From positions 1 to 32,826 of the forward strand of contig DAIDHM010000059.1 of the NCBI GenBank assembly GCA_027459705.1: a stretch of DNA of 32,826 nt, in the 5' to 3' direction. The notes under the pieces were generated by a model. The model was given only the letters and a program-made list of their open reading frames with translations, ran no database searches and had not been told where the DNA came from. The position numbers and the translations under genes are program-made. Numbering within the stretch: the first letter of the stretch is position 1; each line of letters opens with the position of its first letter. This document shows positions 7,592 through 15,291 of the stretch, one piece after another. This DNA comes from Ktedonobacteria bacterium. Its GTDB lineage: Bacteria > Chloroflexota > Ktedonobacteria > Ktedonobacterales > JACDGC01.

Positions 7592-8842
7592 TTAGCCTGG
7601 TTGAAACGATCCATCATCCAGCGGCAAGATGGGGATCAGTTCGCCGATGTCATACTGCGTACGATCTTCATGGGCGGCGATCAGACAATTACCGGCCACC
7701 AGCGGCGCCAGTTGGCTGGGTAATTGGCCACCAGCGAGACGTACCACTAACTGCCCATCCGCAATTGTCGCCCGCCCACGCAGAAAGTTTCGCTTGCCGC
7801 TACCATTCCGGATCGGCTCGCCACACCGGGCGGACAAAAACGCGGGGAGAGCGGTTTGTCCTTGCATACGGCGCAGAAGACTACGGCCAAAGAGCATGAA
7901 ACCGACAAAGGCCGCGATCGGATTGCCGGGCAGTCCCAGCAGTGGAATTCCGTCGATGGTGCCGAAGGCGAGAGGTTTCCCTGGCCGCATGCGAATGCGC
8001 CAGAATGCGATCTGACCCGCCACTCGCAGGACCTCTTTGATCATGTCGAAATCACCGACGGAGACCCCCCCACTGGTCACGATGAAATCGACGCCCGCCG
8101 CGATACTCTGCGCGATGACTGCCTGCATGGCATGCTCCGAATCCCCAGCGCGGCCGAGGAAGATGACTTCCGCTCCGGCGCGACGAGCGAGTGGGGCCAG
8201 CATATAATCGTTGCTGTCATAGATCTGGCCAGGAAGCAGCGGCTCGCCGGGGGGAACCAACTCATCGCCCGTCCCGAGGATGGCGACACGTGGCCGCCGG
8301 TAACAGGGCAGCCGGGCAAAACCCATACTGGCAGCCAGGCCAAGCGCCGCTGGCCCCAGCAGCATATGGTCAGTGAGCGGCATGTCGCCGCGGGTGACAT
8401 CTTCGCCAGGCAAACGAATATAGTTGCCAGAGTTCAAGGGCATATTGACAACCAATGTTCCGGGAGGATCTTCCCTCACGAGCTCGAAAGGAATAACTAC
8501 ATCGGCGCCAGCGGGGATCGGCGCGCCAGTCATGATACGCGCCGCCTGCCCGGTAGTCAGATGTCGGGTACTGACCGAGCCCGCGGCAACGCGATCGATA
8601 ATGGCCAGCCGTACGGGATTATCCACCGTAGCGCCCGTGGTATCGATGGCGCGCATCGCATAGCCATCCATGGCTGAATTCGCAAAAGGGGGCAGATCAA
8701 TCGGGCTGCTGAGATCCACAGCCAGGACGCGCCCTTCCGCCTCGAGTAGCGGGACCGATTCGACAGACAGCACGTGGGCCACAGCCAGGACGCGATCAAG
8801 CGCTTCATCAACACTGATAGGTATGGCGGCGAATGGTTCCAT
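7592..8842 (-). CDS. moeA: Molybdopterin molybdenumtransferase MoeA
   Basis: The 416-residue protein opens with the MoeA N-terminal segment (ISVDEALDRVLA) and has NSAMDGYAM (55-63). It also has the MPTase-fold motifs LGTGDELV and TSGGVSVGDFD, and later GLPGNPIAAFV. The C-terminal domain IV is present. MoeA inserts molybdate into adenylylated molybdopterin made by MogA, giving active Moco for cytoplasmic and exported oxidoreductases. Length is typical. AGAGG lies about 10 bases upstream of the ATG, and a good promoter is seen at 8914-8941. No other Moco gene or molybdoenzyme is in the window. Confidence 0.95.
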   Translation of the reverse strand: MEPFAAIPISVDEALDRVLAVAHVLSVESVPLLEAEGRVLAVDLSSPIDLPPFANSAMDGYAMRAIDTTGATVDNPVRLAIIDRVAAGSVSTRHLTTGQAARIMTGAPIPAGADVVIPFELVREDPPGTLVVNMPLNSGNYIRLPGEDVTRGDMPLTDHMLLGPAALGLAASMGFARLPCYRRPRVAILGTGDELVPPGEPLLPGQIYDSNDYMLAPLARRAGAEVIFLGRAGDSEHAMQAVIAQSIAAGVDFIVTSGGVSVGDFDMIKEVLRVAGQIAFWRIRMRPGKPLAFGTIDGIPLLGLPGNPIAAFVGFMLFGRSLLRRMQGQTALPAFLSARCGEPIRNGSGKRNFLRGRATIADGQLVVRLAGGQLPSQLAPLVAGNCLIAAHEDRTQYDIGELIPILPLDDGSFQPG

Positions 8843-9203
8843 AAGTGATGCCTCTTCGCTGAGGAATGCTCAGCCGATTGGAGCGACTAGCCCGAACTGA
8901 TCATCTGCCTTCCATTGTATGCTATGCGCGGTGTGTATCAATCTGGTGGCCCAGACCAATGGAGCAGATCGAGAGAGGGCACGCCATCCGAGATCGCCTC
9001 CTCGTCTGTCGTAGTTGAGTATTTACTGAAAATTCACTTACATTCACCCTAATCTCTACTGAGCCTATTCCCCATCTTCACTGTGGCCGAGTACAATGAC
9101 CCTATCCTAAGCGGTAGTGCAACTCTTCATGAGAAAGCTACCATTCAACCATATCGCGCGCCCTACGGGGCAGCGCACCCCACATGGGAGCGAGGATTGC
9201 AGC
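8843..9203. other. 361-bp divergent intergenic region between moeA and ccoN
   Basis: The moeA side holds the promoter at 8914-8941. The ccoN side has only weak plus-strand candidates: TACAAT at 9092-9097 without a good -35, and TTGAGT-N17-TTACAT at 9015-9043. I saw no convincing FNR-type site (TTGAT-N4-ATCAA), which one might look for before a cbb3 operon. No coding frame is supported. Confidence 0.5.
8914..8941 (-). promoter_or_regulatory. Promoter for moeA
   Basis: On the minus strand TTGATA (8936-8941) and TACAAT (8914-8919) are 16 bp apart, five of six matches in the -10 and four in the -35. Transcription would begin about 65 nt before the moeA ATG at 8842. Confidence 0.6.
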
Positions 9204-10670
9204 ATGTCCAGTGCCACTGGCACCATCGCGCCCCCGCGATACCCAGGTTACGCGGCGTCGCGCCGCATGAGCTGGCTGGAGAGTCTATCGCAACCCAATA
9301 GCGCGGCGCGGAATTTTATCTATTCCGCGACCTTCTGGGTTGCCGTGACAGACACGATCGGACTGGTCACGTCAGCGGAATTTGTCGATCCCGATCTCTT
9401 TGGCGGCATTCCCTGGCTCGAATTCGGTCGAGTCAGGCCTATGCACGTCAACGGTGTCGCGTTCCTGTGGTTGTCGATGGGCTATGTCGGAGTCTTCTTC
9501 TACATCATTCCCAAGCTCTGCGGACGGCCGCTGTATAGCGAGCGTCTGGCGAACATTACGATGATCCTCTGGAATATCTGGGGGGTAGCGTTGATCCTGA
9601 CATTAGGGGCGGGAATGACGCAGGCGCGTGAATATGCTGAAGCGATCTGGCCGCTTGATATCTGGTTTGTCATTCTGCTCGGATTGACGGCCTATAATAT
9701 CTTCATGACGCTCGCGACGCGCATAGAACCGAAGCTGTACGTCAGTGTCTGGTATATCATTGGTGCATTGGTCTGGTTCCCGAATGTCTATATGATCGGG
9801 AACGTGATCTGGAACCCGCCGTTTGGCGCGCTCCAGGGCATCGATGATTCTGTCTGGCAGTGGTTCTATGGCCACAATATTCTGGGGTTATGGTTTACGA
9901 CGGGTGGCGTCGGTATCGCCTATTACATGATTCCAGCCATCACGCGTACCCCGGTCTATAGCCACCTGCTCTCGCTGGTCGGCTTCTGGACCCTCGGCTT
10001 GTTCTATACAATGGTAGGACAGCATCACCTCTTGCAGACCCCAACGCCAGGGTGGTTGAAGACCGTGGCGACCCTCGGATCTATCTCGCTCTTCGTCCCG
10101 GTGTTGACCTTCATTACCAACATCTTCATGACGATGCGCGGGAACTGGCAAAAGATCTATGAGAGCGTGCCGCTGAAATTCATTATCACTGGCGTCATCT
10201 TCTACCTGATTACCTGTATTCAGGGCCCCTTTCAGGCGACGCAGAGTTTCAATCGCTTGATTCACTTTACCCAGTGGATTATCGGACACGCGCATCTGGC
10301 GCTGTTGGGGGCCTTCACGTTCATCCTGATGGGCGCTTGCTACTACGTCATCCCGATCACGTTGGGACGCCGTATCTTCAGCGTCAAGCTGGCCGAGGCG
10401 CAGTTCTGGTTGATGACCCTGGGTTTCCTGGGATTCTTCATCAGCTTGCAGATCGCCGGCCTGATCCAGGGTGCGTGCTGGATGACAACCAATCATTCGG
10501 TGTACTGGTGCTTGACCGCCATTCGTCCCTATCTGATTGCGCGGTCCGTCTCGGGTGCGTTGATGGTTTCGGGTGGGTGGATTCAGCTTTACAACCTGTA
10601 TAAGACGGCGACCGCAGGTGAGTTCATCACCGCGCCCGCGCCCGCCGCTGTCGAGGCTGGTGGACTCTAA
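9204..10670 (+). CDS. ccoN: cbb3-type cytochrome c oxidase subunit I (CcoN)
   Basis: The 488-residue, roughly 12-helix protein keeps every metal ligand of the family. His81 (RPMHVNG) and His364 serve low-spin haem b. His362 serves high-spin haem b3 (GHAHLAL). His224 (WFYGHN) and His274/His275 (VGQHHL) bind CuB. Tyr268, six residues before His274, is where C-family oxidases place the cross-linked tyrosine. The His224-His274 and His275-His362 gaps (50 and 87) equal those I recall for Pseudomonas CcoN. The enzyme reduces O2 with electrons from cytochrome c and pumps protons. GGGAGCGAGG precedes the ATG at 9204. It heads a 13-gene operon. NO reductase activity is less likely because the NorB-type glutamates are not evident. 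Confidence 0.93.
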   Translation: MSSATGTIAPPRYPGYAASRRMSWLESLSQPNSAARNFIYSATFWVAVTDTIGLVTSAEFVDPDLFGGIPWLEFGRVRPMHVNGVAFLWLSMGYVGVFFYIIPKLCGRPLYSERLANITMILWNIWGVALILTLGAGMTQAREYAEAIWPLDIWFVILLGLTAYNIFMTLATRIEPKLYVSVWYIIGALVWFPNVYMIGNVIWNPPFGALQGIDDSVWQWFYGHNILGLWFTTGGVGIAYYMIPAITRTPVYSHLLSLVGFWTLGLFYTMVGQHHLLQTPTPGWLKTVATLGSISLFVPVLTFITNIFMTMRGNWQKIYESVPLKFIITGVIFYLITCIQGPFQATQSFNRLIHFTQWIIGHAHLALLGAFTFILMGACYYVIPITLGRRIFSVKLAEAQFWLMTLGFLGFFISLQIAGLIQGACWMTTNHSVYWCLTAIRPYLIARSVSGALMVSGGWIQLYNLYKTATAGEFITAPAPAAVEAGGL

Positions 10671-10682
10671 TTCAGGACGATC

Positions 10683-10708
10683 CCGGATGCTCGCGTGCGA
10701 GCATCCGG
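10683..10708 (+). repeat. Intercistronic inverted repeat after ccoN
   Basis: Two perfect 12-base arms (CCGGATGCTCGC and GCGAGCATCCGG) around a two-base centre lie 13 bases after the ccoN stop. There is no T-tract, so this is more likely an mRNA-stabilising or processing hairpin than a terminator. Confidence 0.55.
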
Positions 10709-10768
10709 TTGTGATGCAGTGTCACGCGGCATGTGGGCCGCGTGCGAGAGGGAAAGAGGTGCACCACT

Positions 10769-11014
10769 ATGGCGAACCCCACACCACCAGCGGCCGACGG
10801 TCAGCCACCCGGCACCGGACCATCCGGGGCCAGTGGACGGTTGCCACGCGGCACCAGAGCAACCAGTCGACGGCGCGTTTATCGCATTGGTCAACATGAA
10901 TTTCATGCGGTCATGCCCGTCTTGATTCTGGCTGGCCTTTGGGTCACGGTTATCTATGGTCTCATCATCTACGAATCGCTTTTCCAGCTGCCTTTACTGG
11001 CGCCGGTGAAGTGA
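10769..11014 (+). CDS. Small single-helix membrane protein in the cbb3 operon, unknown
   Basis: This 81-residue protein has a Pro/Gly/Arg-rich cytoplasmic N-terminus (about 1-45), then HEFHAVMPV and one hydrophobic helix (about 49-72) ending in FQLPLLAPVK. I do not recognise it. Its place between ccoN and the ccoO-type gene suggests an accessory subunit of the oxidase, standing where other cbb3 operons may have a small anchor. AAAGAGGTG lies upstream of the ATG at 10769; an upstream in-frame start at 10733 lacks an SD. Confidence 0.6.
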   Translation: MANPTPPAADGQPPGTGPSGASGRLPRGTRATSRRRVYRIGQHEFHAVMPVLILAGLWVTVIYGLIIYESLFQLPLLAPVK

Positions 11015-11036
11015 GGGGGAAAGAGGATACACCGCT

Positions 11037-12182
11037 ATGCGCATGACGCTTGGGTCCGCCGTTGTGGGCGCCGCCATCGTCGTTTTCAGCGTGATCTTCG
11101 TGGTCGTGGCGATGCCCGTACTGGTTTTTCACCCGACTCCCTCCGACATCGCCGAACCCTATACGGCGGCGCAACTGCGAGGGCGTCAGGTCTATGAAGC
11201 CAACGGGTGCTTCTATTGCCACAGTCAATATATACGTCCACAAGACTGGAACCAGCCTGGTGTGACGGATTCTAATGGGCGTGTCGCTCAGTCGGGCGAC
11301 TTTGCCTACCAACAGCCCACCATGCTTGGCCAGCATCGCAATGGCCCCGACCTCTCCGAAGAGGGTGGCGTCCATCCTGATGATTGGCAGTATGCGCACT
11401 TCTTTAATCCGCGTTTCGTCAATCCGAAATCGATCATGCCGCAGTTCTCGTTCCTTTGGACGACCGATTCGGCAGGCAATGTGACGCCAACCCAGGATCT
11501 GAAAGATCTTGTGGCGTACGTTCAGAATCTTGGCGGCAAGCTCGCGGATGAACGCTATGCTGAGCAAGTCTCCCAGAAAGCGCTCTTCGCCAACGCGATC
11601 GGCGCGCAGGCTAACCCCAATGTTCCGGGCGATGTCTCCGGCCAGTTCAGCGACACCAATCAGAAAGCGCTACTTTCGGTTGTGCCGCAGAAATTCTGGA
11701 CCCTGCTCGATCCCGTCCCACCCGACCAACGGTCGTTAATCGATGGCAAGACGATCTATGTAACAAACTGCATTGGTTGTCATGGCGTGCAGGGCAACGG
11801 CGAAGGACCGGCATCGCAGTTCTTTCTGAACCCGTATGCGTACAACTTCACCAATGCCAAGAATATGACCAGCGGACTCAGCACCAGCCCAGGATCGCTC
11901 TATGAGCATATCCTGTACGGTATCAAGGGCACCGCGATGCAGCCATTTGGTCAGGACCTGACCGTCCAAAACATTTGGGACTTGACGAACTTCCTGTATA
12001 CGATTCCCAATGGTGGCCTGACCGCGGCTGAGCCGACAATGGACATGTTCATCCAATGGCGACCGTCAACCGAGTTGAACCAACTTTCGAATGCCCCGTT
12101 GGTTTCGCCTGGCCAGGGTTCGGCACAAATCAGCACGCAACCGCCTATTGCCTATCGTCAGCCAAATCAGGCCTGGCATTGA
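11037..12182 (+). CDS. ccoO: CcoO-type cytochrome c fused to a second cytochrome c (CcoP-like) domain
   Basis: After one N-terminal helix (about 8-31) the protein has GRQVYEANGCFYCHSQYIRPQ with haem-binding Cys58, Cys61 and His62. The CcoO features GPDLSEEGG, DDWQYAHFFNPR and SIMPQF follow, where Met134 is the distal ligand. A second class I cytochrome c domain follows from about 230: NCIGCHG (Cys245, Cys248, His249) with Met301 in GTAMQPFGQ. Canonical cbb3 oxidases keep the monohaem CcoO and dihaem CcoP separate. Here one 381-residue protein carries two haems and no separate CcoP is seen in the window. It would pass electrons from a donor to CcoN on the outer membrane face. The start at 11037 has GAGGGGGAAAGAGG upstream. 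Confidence 0.88.
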   Translation: MRMTLGSAVVGAAIVVFSVIFVVVAMPVLVFHPTPSDIAEPYTAAQLRGRQVYEANGCFYCHSQYIRPQDWNQPGVTDSNGRVAQSGDFAYQQPTMLGQHRNGPDLSEEGGVHPDDWQYAHFFNPRFVNPKSIMPQFSFLWTTDSAGNVTPTQDLKDLVAYVQNLGGKLADERYAEQVSQKALFANAIGAQANPNVPGDVSGQFSDTNQKALLSVVPQKFWTLLDPVPPDQRSLIDGKTIYVTNCIGCHGVQGNGEGPASQFFLNPYAYNFTNAKNMTSGLSTSPGSLYEHILYGIKGTAMQPFGQDLTVQNIWDLTNFLYTIPNGGLTAAEPTMDMFIQWRPSTELNQLSNAPLVSPGQGSAQISTQPPIAYRQPNQAWH

Positions 12183-12189
12183 TTCACCC

Positions 12190-12214
12190 GCGGAGGAGGA
12201 ATTTCCTCCTCCGC
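12190..12214 (+). repeat. Intercistronic inverted repeat after the ccoO-type gene
   Basis: Perfect 12-base arms (GCGGAGGAGGAA and TTCCTCCTCCGC) with a single-base centre begin eight bases past the stop at 12182. No T-tract follows. It resembles the element after ccoN in size and placement. Confidence 0.55.
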
Positions 12215-12290
12215 ATCCGCTTGCGCGGATTACTGGCAGCCGTCATACGAGCTCGAGAGGTTCGTCCTGGCGAAGGGAGCATGATATCCG

Positions 12291-12677
12291 ATGATGCATT
12301 GGCAGCGATTGGTGCAGCGGAGGCCCGCGGAGGCGGTCCGACGATTGGCCATTCTCAGTACATTGGCTATTCTTGGCGCGTTGGGTGCGATTGCCCCGGC
12401 TTTCGCGGATGATCGTCCCGATGGCGCGGAATTGGCCACCGCCCTTGGTATGCTGGTCGTGATCATGATTGCTTTCGCGGCGGCGGGTCTGGGGATGGTC
12501 TGGGCGCATCGCAACGGTGAGTTCCAGGAGCCTGAAGAGGCGAAGTATCAGATGCTGGCAATGGTTGAGGATGAAGTCGACTTCTGGGACATGGGATCGC
12601 ATGATGACGAGGAAGACGACGATGTTCTGGATGTGCCCGCTGGTGTACCGCGTCTGACGACGCCATTCGCTGAGTGA
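12291..12677 (+). CDS. CcoS-like cbb3 oxidase maturation protein
   Basis: The 128-residue protein has a first hydrophobic segment (about 17-39, ending APAFA like a signal sequence) and a second helix (about 46-70). The second helix is followed by VWAHRNGEFQEPEEAKYQML and then a very acidic stretch. The sequence after the helix mirrors the CcoS/FixS pattern of a tryptophan, a basic-Ser/Asn-Gly-Gln/Glu-Phe turn, acidic residues and a hydrophobic Leu. CcoS is needed for haem incorporation into CcoN in several proteobacteria. Here the family core is extended by an N-terminal segment and an acidic tail, so the match is partial. GGGAG lies 11 bases before the ATG. Confidence 0.5.
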   Translation: MMHWQRLVQRRPAEAVRRLAILSTLAILGALGAIAPAFADDRPDGAELATALGMLVVIMIAFAAAGLGMVWAHRNGEFQEPEEAKYQMLAMVEDEVDFWDMGSHDDEEDDDVLDVPAGVPRLTTPFAE

Positions 12678-12694
12678 GGAGGGTTGGAAATCTT

Positions 12695-12895
12695 ATGACG
12701 GTATCCCACGCTCCCACTCAATGGACGCCCGCGCAGCGACGCATGCGGCGCGTCAAACGGATGCTGAAAAAGAATCGCGAAATCATCATGATCGCGTTGA
12801 CGCTGGCAATGAGCCTGGCATTCCTCGCGGTTGGCTTTGGTATCGCATTGTACTTGGAATCACAGCATCCCAACTGGTTTACTAATGGTTTTTAA
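12695..12895 (+). CDS. Single-helix membrane protein (66 aa) in the cbb3 operon, unknown
   Basis: A basic N-terminus (RRMRRVKRMLKKNRE) precedes one helix (about 32-54) and a short outer tail SQHPNWFTNGF. The strong positive charge fixes the N-terminus inside. GAGGAGGG lies upstream of the ATG at 12695. No family is recognised; its position suggests an oxidase accessory subunit. Confidence 0.55.
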   Translation: MTVSHAPTQWTPAQRRMRRVKRMLKKNREIIMIALTLAMSLAFLAVGFGIALYLESQHPNWFTNGF

Positions 12896-12913
12896 GATCA
12901 ATGGCAACACAGA

Positions 12914-12931
12914 AGGGAAGGATGCTTCCCT
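12914..12931 (+). repeat. Short intercistronic hairpin in the cbb3 operon
   Basis: AGGGAAG and CTTCCCT pair around a GATG loop in the 56-bp gap before the next gene. It is shorter than the elements at 10683 and 12190 and has no T-tract. Confidence 0.35.
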
Positions 12932-12951
12932 CGTGAAGATGAGGTGGACGC

Positions 12952-13257
12952 ATGCCCGGCGCTGAAGGTCAAACAGGGTGGCCATGGAATTCACTACCCT
13001 GGCAGTTCAATTGGGGCTTCTTGGTTGTCGAGATCTCGCCATTTTTGATTCTGTTCGGCGCAATTCTCTTCGGTGTGATGGCGAACCGGCTGCGGCTCTT
13101 CCGCCGCCAACGTGGCGCCACCGTCGAGAATATGGCTGGGACGGTACAAGATTCTGTTGGGCCTTTGCCCTATGTACTGGTTGGATTGTACATAGTGATC
13201 GCTATTGTCGTGCTGATCTATACCATCAACAACGGCATGTTTGGCGAGCAATACTAA
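12952..13257 (+). CDS. Two-helix membrane protein (101 aa) in the cbb3 operon, unknown
   Basis: The protein has a Trp-rich start (GWPWNSLPWQFNW), a first helix (about 21-44), a basic loop (RLRLFRRQR) and a second helix (about 74-93) ending YTINNGMFGEQY. The second half, with GPLP just before a helix, faintly recalls the NPLP-helix anchor of CcoP, which would make sense because the CcoP-like haem domain is fused elsewhere; this is speculative. GATGAGGTGG precedes the ATG. Confidence 0.6.
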   Translation: MPGAEGQTGWPWNSLPWQFNWGFLVVEISPFLILFGAILFGVMANRLRLFRRQRGATVENMAGTVQDSVGPLPYVLVGLYIVIAIVVLIYTINNGMFGEQY

Positions 13258-13303
13258 ATTCGGCAGTGGGGCTGCCCAATGCGCGATACGCGAGGTGAAC
13301 AGC

Positions 13304-13498
13304 ATGCAAGAAGAATTGCCCGTGCATCCTGAACCGATGGATGAGGCCGAGTCCTATGAACTTGGTCCTGTCACCATGACAACGTGGTTCTGGATCTTCC
13401 TGATGGCGTTTTATATTCTGGCGACCGGTGTTGGCCTATATTTCGCTATGGGCAATTCGTACGTGACCATCCCCCAAGGGACGTTCCCATTACGTTGA
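13304..13498 (+). CDS. Single-helix membrane protein (64 aa) in the cbb3 operon, unknown
   Basis: An acidic N-terminus (EELPVHPEPMDEAE) is followed by one helix (about 27-48, TTWFWIFLMAFYILATG) and a short tail. The size and layout resemble subunit IIa of B-family oxidases, but I see no diagnostic residue. CGAGGTGA precedes the ATG at 13304. Confidence 0.55.
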   Translation: MQEELPVHPEPMDEAESYELGPVTMTTWFWIFLMAFYILATGVGLYFAMGNSYVTIPQGTFPLR

Positions 13499-13524
13499 GA
13501 TAAGAGGAGGAGGTCATCGCCGCT

Positions 13525-13845
13525 ATGGCTTACGTACGCACGATTCACTACACGTTTCCGTATTCCGAGATCCTCCGTCTGCAGAACGGCACCGATCTCT
13601 GGTTGCGCTTGGTCTCCGCTCAGAAACTCATCGCGCAAGAGAGTAGCGGTATGTTGAATACAGGCGTCTGGATGAGCCAGAACGCCGATGGTTCGCTCCA
13701 TGTCTTGAGTTATACCGAATGGTATACCCTGGAAGATCTGCAGTCTTTCGCGAGCGATCCGGATGTGAAGCATCATGAGACTGCACTCGCGGCGGAAGCG
13801 GTTGCAGGTAGCAGCTCGGTAGAGGTTTTTGAGACACTGAGTTAA
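13525..13845 (+). CDS. Small soluble protein (106 aa), possibly an ABM-type dimeric alpha/beta barrel
   Basis: The sequence lacks helices long enough to span a membrane and has the alternating strand/helix feel of ferredoxin-like dimeric barrels: a strand (RTIHYTFP), a helix, a strand (GVWMSQNADGSLHVLSYTEW), then a helix (LEDLQSFASDPDVKHHETAL). The last parts look like antibiotic-biosynthesis-monooxygenase/haem-degrading folds. It is the only clearly cytosolic product inside the oxidase operon. AGGAGGAGG lies upstream, though its spacing to the ATG is rather long. A role in haem handling is only a guess. Confidence 0.5.
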   Translation: MAYVRTIHYTFPYSEILRLQNGTDLWLRLVSAQKLIAQESSGMLNTGVWMSQNADGSLHVLSYTEWYTLEDLQSFASDPDVKHHETALAAEAVAGSSSVEVFETLS

Positions 13846-13873
13846 GGGTAGCGGGCACTGTGAGAGGGTGACA

Positions 13874-14002
13874 TTGGATATCTATGGATTGCCGCCAACG
13901 CCGCCGGGCGAATTATTGGCGGGCTTGATCATCGCGATCGTGATTGTCTGGTTGGGAGTACGCTCAGCACGCAAACACGATCGCCGCCGGACGACGCCCT
14001 AA
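13874..14002 (+). CDS. Very small single-helix protein (42 aa, TTG start), possible CcoQ-like subunit
   Basis: From the TTG at 13874 the frame encodes a Pro-rich start (DIYGLPPTPPGE), one helix (about 13-29, LLAGLIIAIVIVWLGV) and a basic tail (RSARKHDRRRTTP), then TAA. GAGAGGG lies just upstream, and the gene fills an otherwise empty gap between its neighbours. A GTG at 13868 is a possible alternative start. The size and helix-plus-basic-tail plan fit CcoQ/FixQ, but no signature confirms it. Confidence 0.5.
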   Translation: MDIYGLPPTPPGELLAGLIIAIVIVWLGVRSARKHDRRRTTP

Positions 14003-14046
14003 CACGAGAGTCTGTTGCGTCGCCCTTGTACTGGAGAATGCAGGTT

Positions 14047-14247
14047 ATGGACGCACCAATCTGGTCAAATGATCTGCTGTATTTGAAGGAGATGATTGCC
14101 ATCTTTATCATTACAGCGGTTATCACGGTCTACTGTTTTCGTGTCTCGCGCAAGTCTGATCGCCAACGTGCCCTACGCATGGCACATGTGAAAGATGCCA
14201 TGACGGCAACGCCGACGGCGGATGCGCCGCCTGATCCCCAATCCTGA
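14047..14247 (+). CDS. Single-helix membrane protein (66 aa) in the cbb3 operon, unknown
   Basis: The protein has one helix (about 15-36, EMIAIFIITAVITVYCF) followed by a basic segment (RVSRKSDRQRALR) and a Thr/Ala/Pro-rich tail. The helix-basic plan is similar to the 42-residue protein just upstream, so either could be the small CcoQ-type subunit. GGAG at 14033 precedes the ATG at 14047; an ATG at 14038 is in frame. Confidence 0.5.
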   Translation: MDAPIWSNDLLYLKEMIAIFIITAVITVYCFRVSRKSDRQRALRMAHVKDAMTATPTADAPPDPQS

Positions 14248-14309
14248 AGCGCTACCCGGTGTATTTCTCACCATAGTCCGGTGGGGAGTACTGAAATGAG
14301 GTCCTGACT

Positions 14310-15230
14310 ATGGCCACTCCAACCTCCTCACGGCGGCATCGCCCGACTCGCCAGGTCTCCTTACCCGTCGCGCGGGCGGCAACGAGCGCGAAAACACTTT
14401 CCCCGCTCAAATCGCCTGGCGCGGTCCGTGACACACCCCAAGTCACAAAGGGCCGCATGACGATGGCGGAACCACCACGACCGCGAGTCGCCACAGCAGG
14501 CCGTACTGCGATCGCGGAACCACCGCTCCCTGACCTTGCGGCGCCGAGTATCGAAGATGAATCGCCTGCGCTTGCGGATGCTACCCCTTCCACCAACATC
14601 TCACGCCCGGCACGCGCCGTCGCGCAGGTCGTGGATAGCTTGGCGTCGGTGCAGGGGCAGCACCATGATGCCCATCAACGACCTCGATGGTTCAAAATTG
14701 CCACCTGGTTGTTGGTGTTGATGCCGGCTTTCTCGATCGGCATTTATATTATTGGATTCTTCTATTTTCTCCCTTTTGAGCAAAAAGGGATCGGGCTGAA
14801 CGCATCCTTTAACGTCACCCCCATGGCGCAGTTGCAGGGGGTTCTCATTCCTGATCAGGAAGGCGTCTTCTTGCAGCACGGCACCACGACCCAGCAGGGC
14901 CTGGATCTCATCTTGCAGTACAACTCCACTGCGTTGCAGCCACCCGTCTCGGCCCAGGTGGTGCTTGCACCCAGTCAACTGCACTATATCCTCATTCGGC
15001 AGGCACAGGTCGAAACAGCGAATAACTATCAAGTCTTTCGCTTATTTCCCAACAAACCCAATCAGCCGGTCCCGGTTGTCGGCGTTCGAGTGCCATATCC
15101 GCGTATCGCGTTGATCGCACTATCGATGCCAACGGGTCAAACCTGGGCCGATGGCCAGTATATGGTCGTTGTCCCAGAATCTGGTCTGGATTCCGCTGAT
15201 TATTGGGTCTATTTTACGATCAAAGGCTGA
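14310..15230 (+). CDS. Anchored extracytoplasmic protein with disordered N-terminus, unknown
   Basis: The first ~125 of 306 residues are low-complexity Pro/Ala/Thr/Arg and probably disordered in the cytoplasm. One helix (about 128-152, IATWLLVLMPAFSIGIYIIGFFYFL) follows, then a ~150-residue outer domain with many short beta-type segments (GVLIPDQEGVFLQ, DLILQYNS, VVGVRVPYP, QYMVVVPESGLD, YWVYFTIKG). No cysteines or haem motifs are seen. The outer part could be an Ig-like or cupredoxin-like sandwich, but the Cys/His/Met copper set of a CoxII is absent. TGAGGT precedes the ATG. It lies inside the oxidase operon. Confidence 0.6.
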   Translation: MATPTSSRRHRPTRQVSLPVARAATSAKTLSPLKSPGAVRDTPQVTKGRMTMAEPPRPRVATAGRTAIAEPPLPDLAAPSIEDESPALADATPSTNISRPARAVAQVVDSLASVQGQHHDAHQRPRWFKIATWLLVLMPAFSIGIYIIGFFYFLPFEQKGIGLNASFNVTPMAQLQGVLIPDQEGVFLQHGTTTQQGLDLILQYNSTALQPPVSAQVVLAPSQLHYILIRQAQVETANNYQVFRLFPNKPNQPVPVVGVRVPYPRIALIALSMPTGQTWADGQYMVVVPESGLDSADYWVYFTIKG

Positions 15231-15291
15231 TCCGACGCTCTGCCGGAGGATGTTCTGAGCGTGGGAAACTGAAGAAAGGATCTACATCGCG

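Noticed and set aside
8843-9203. FNR-type box before the cbb3 operon.
   Set aside because: No TTGAT-N4-ATCAA-like site could be found; the only TTGA sequences do not have a matching half site.
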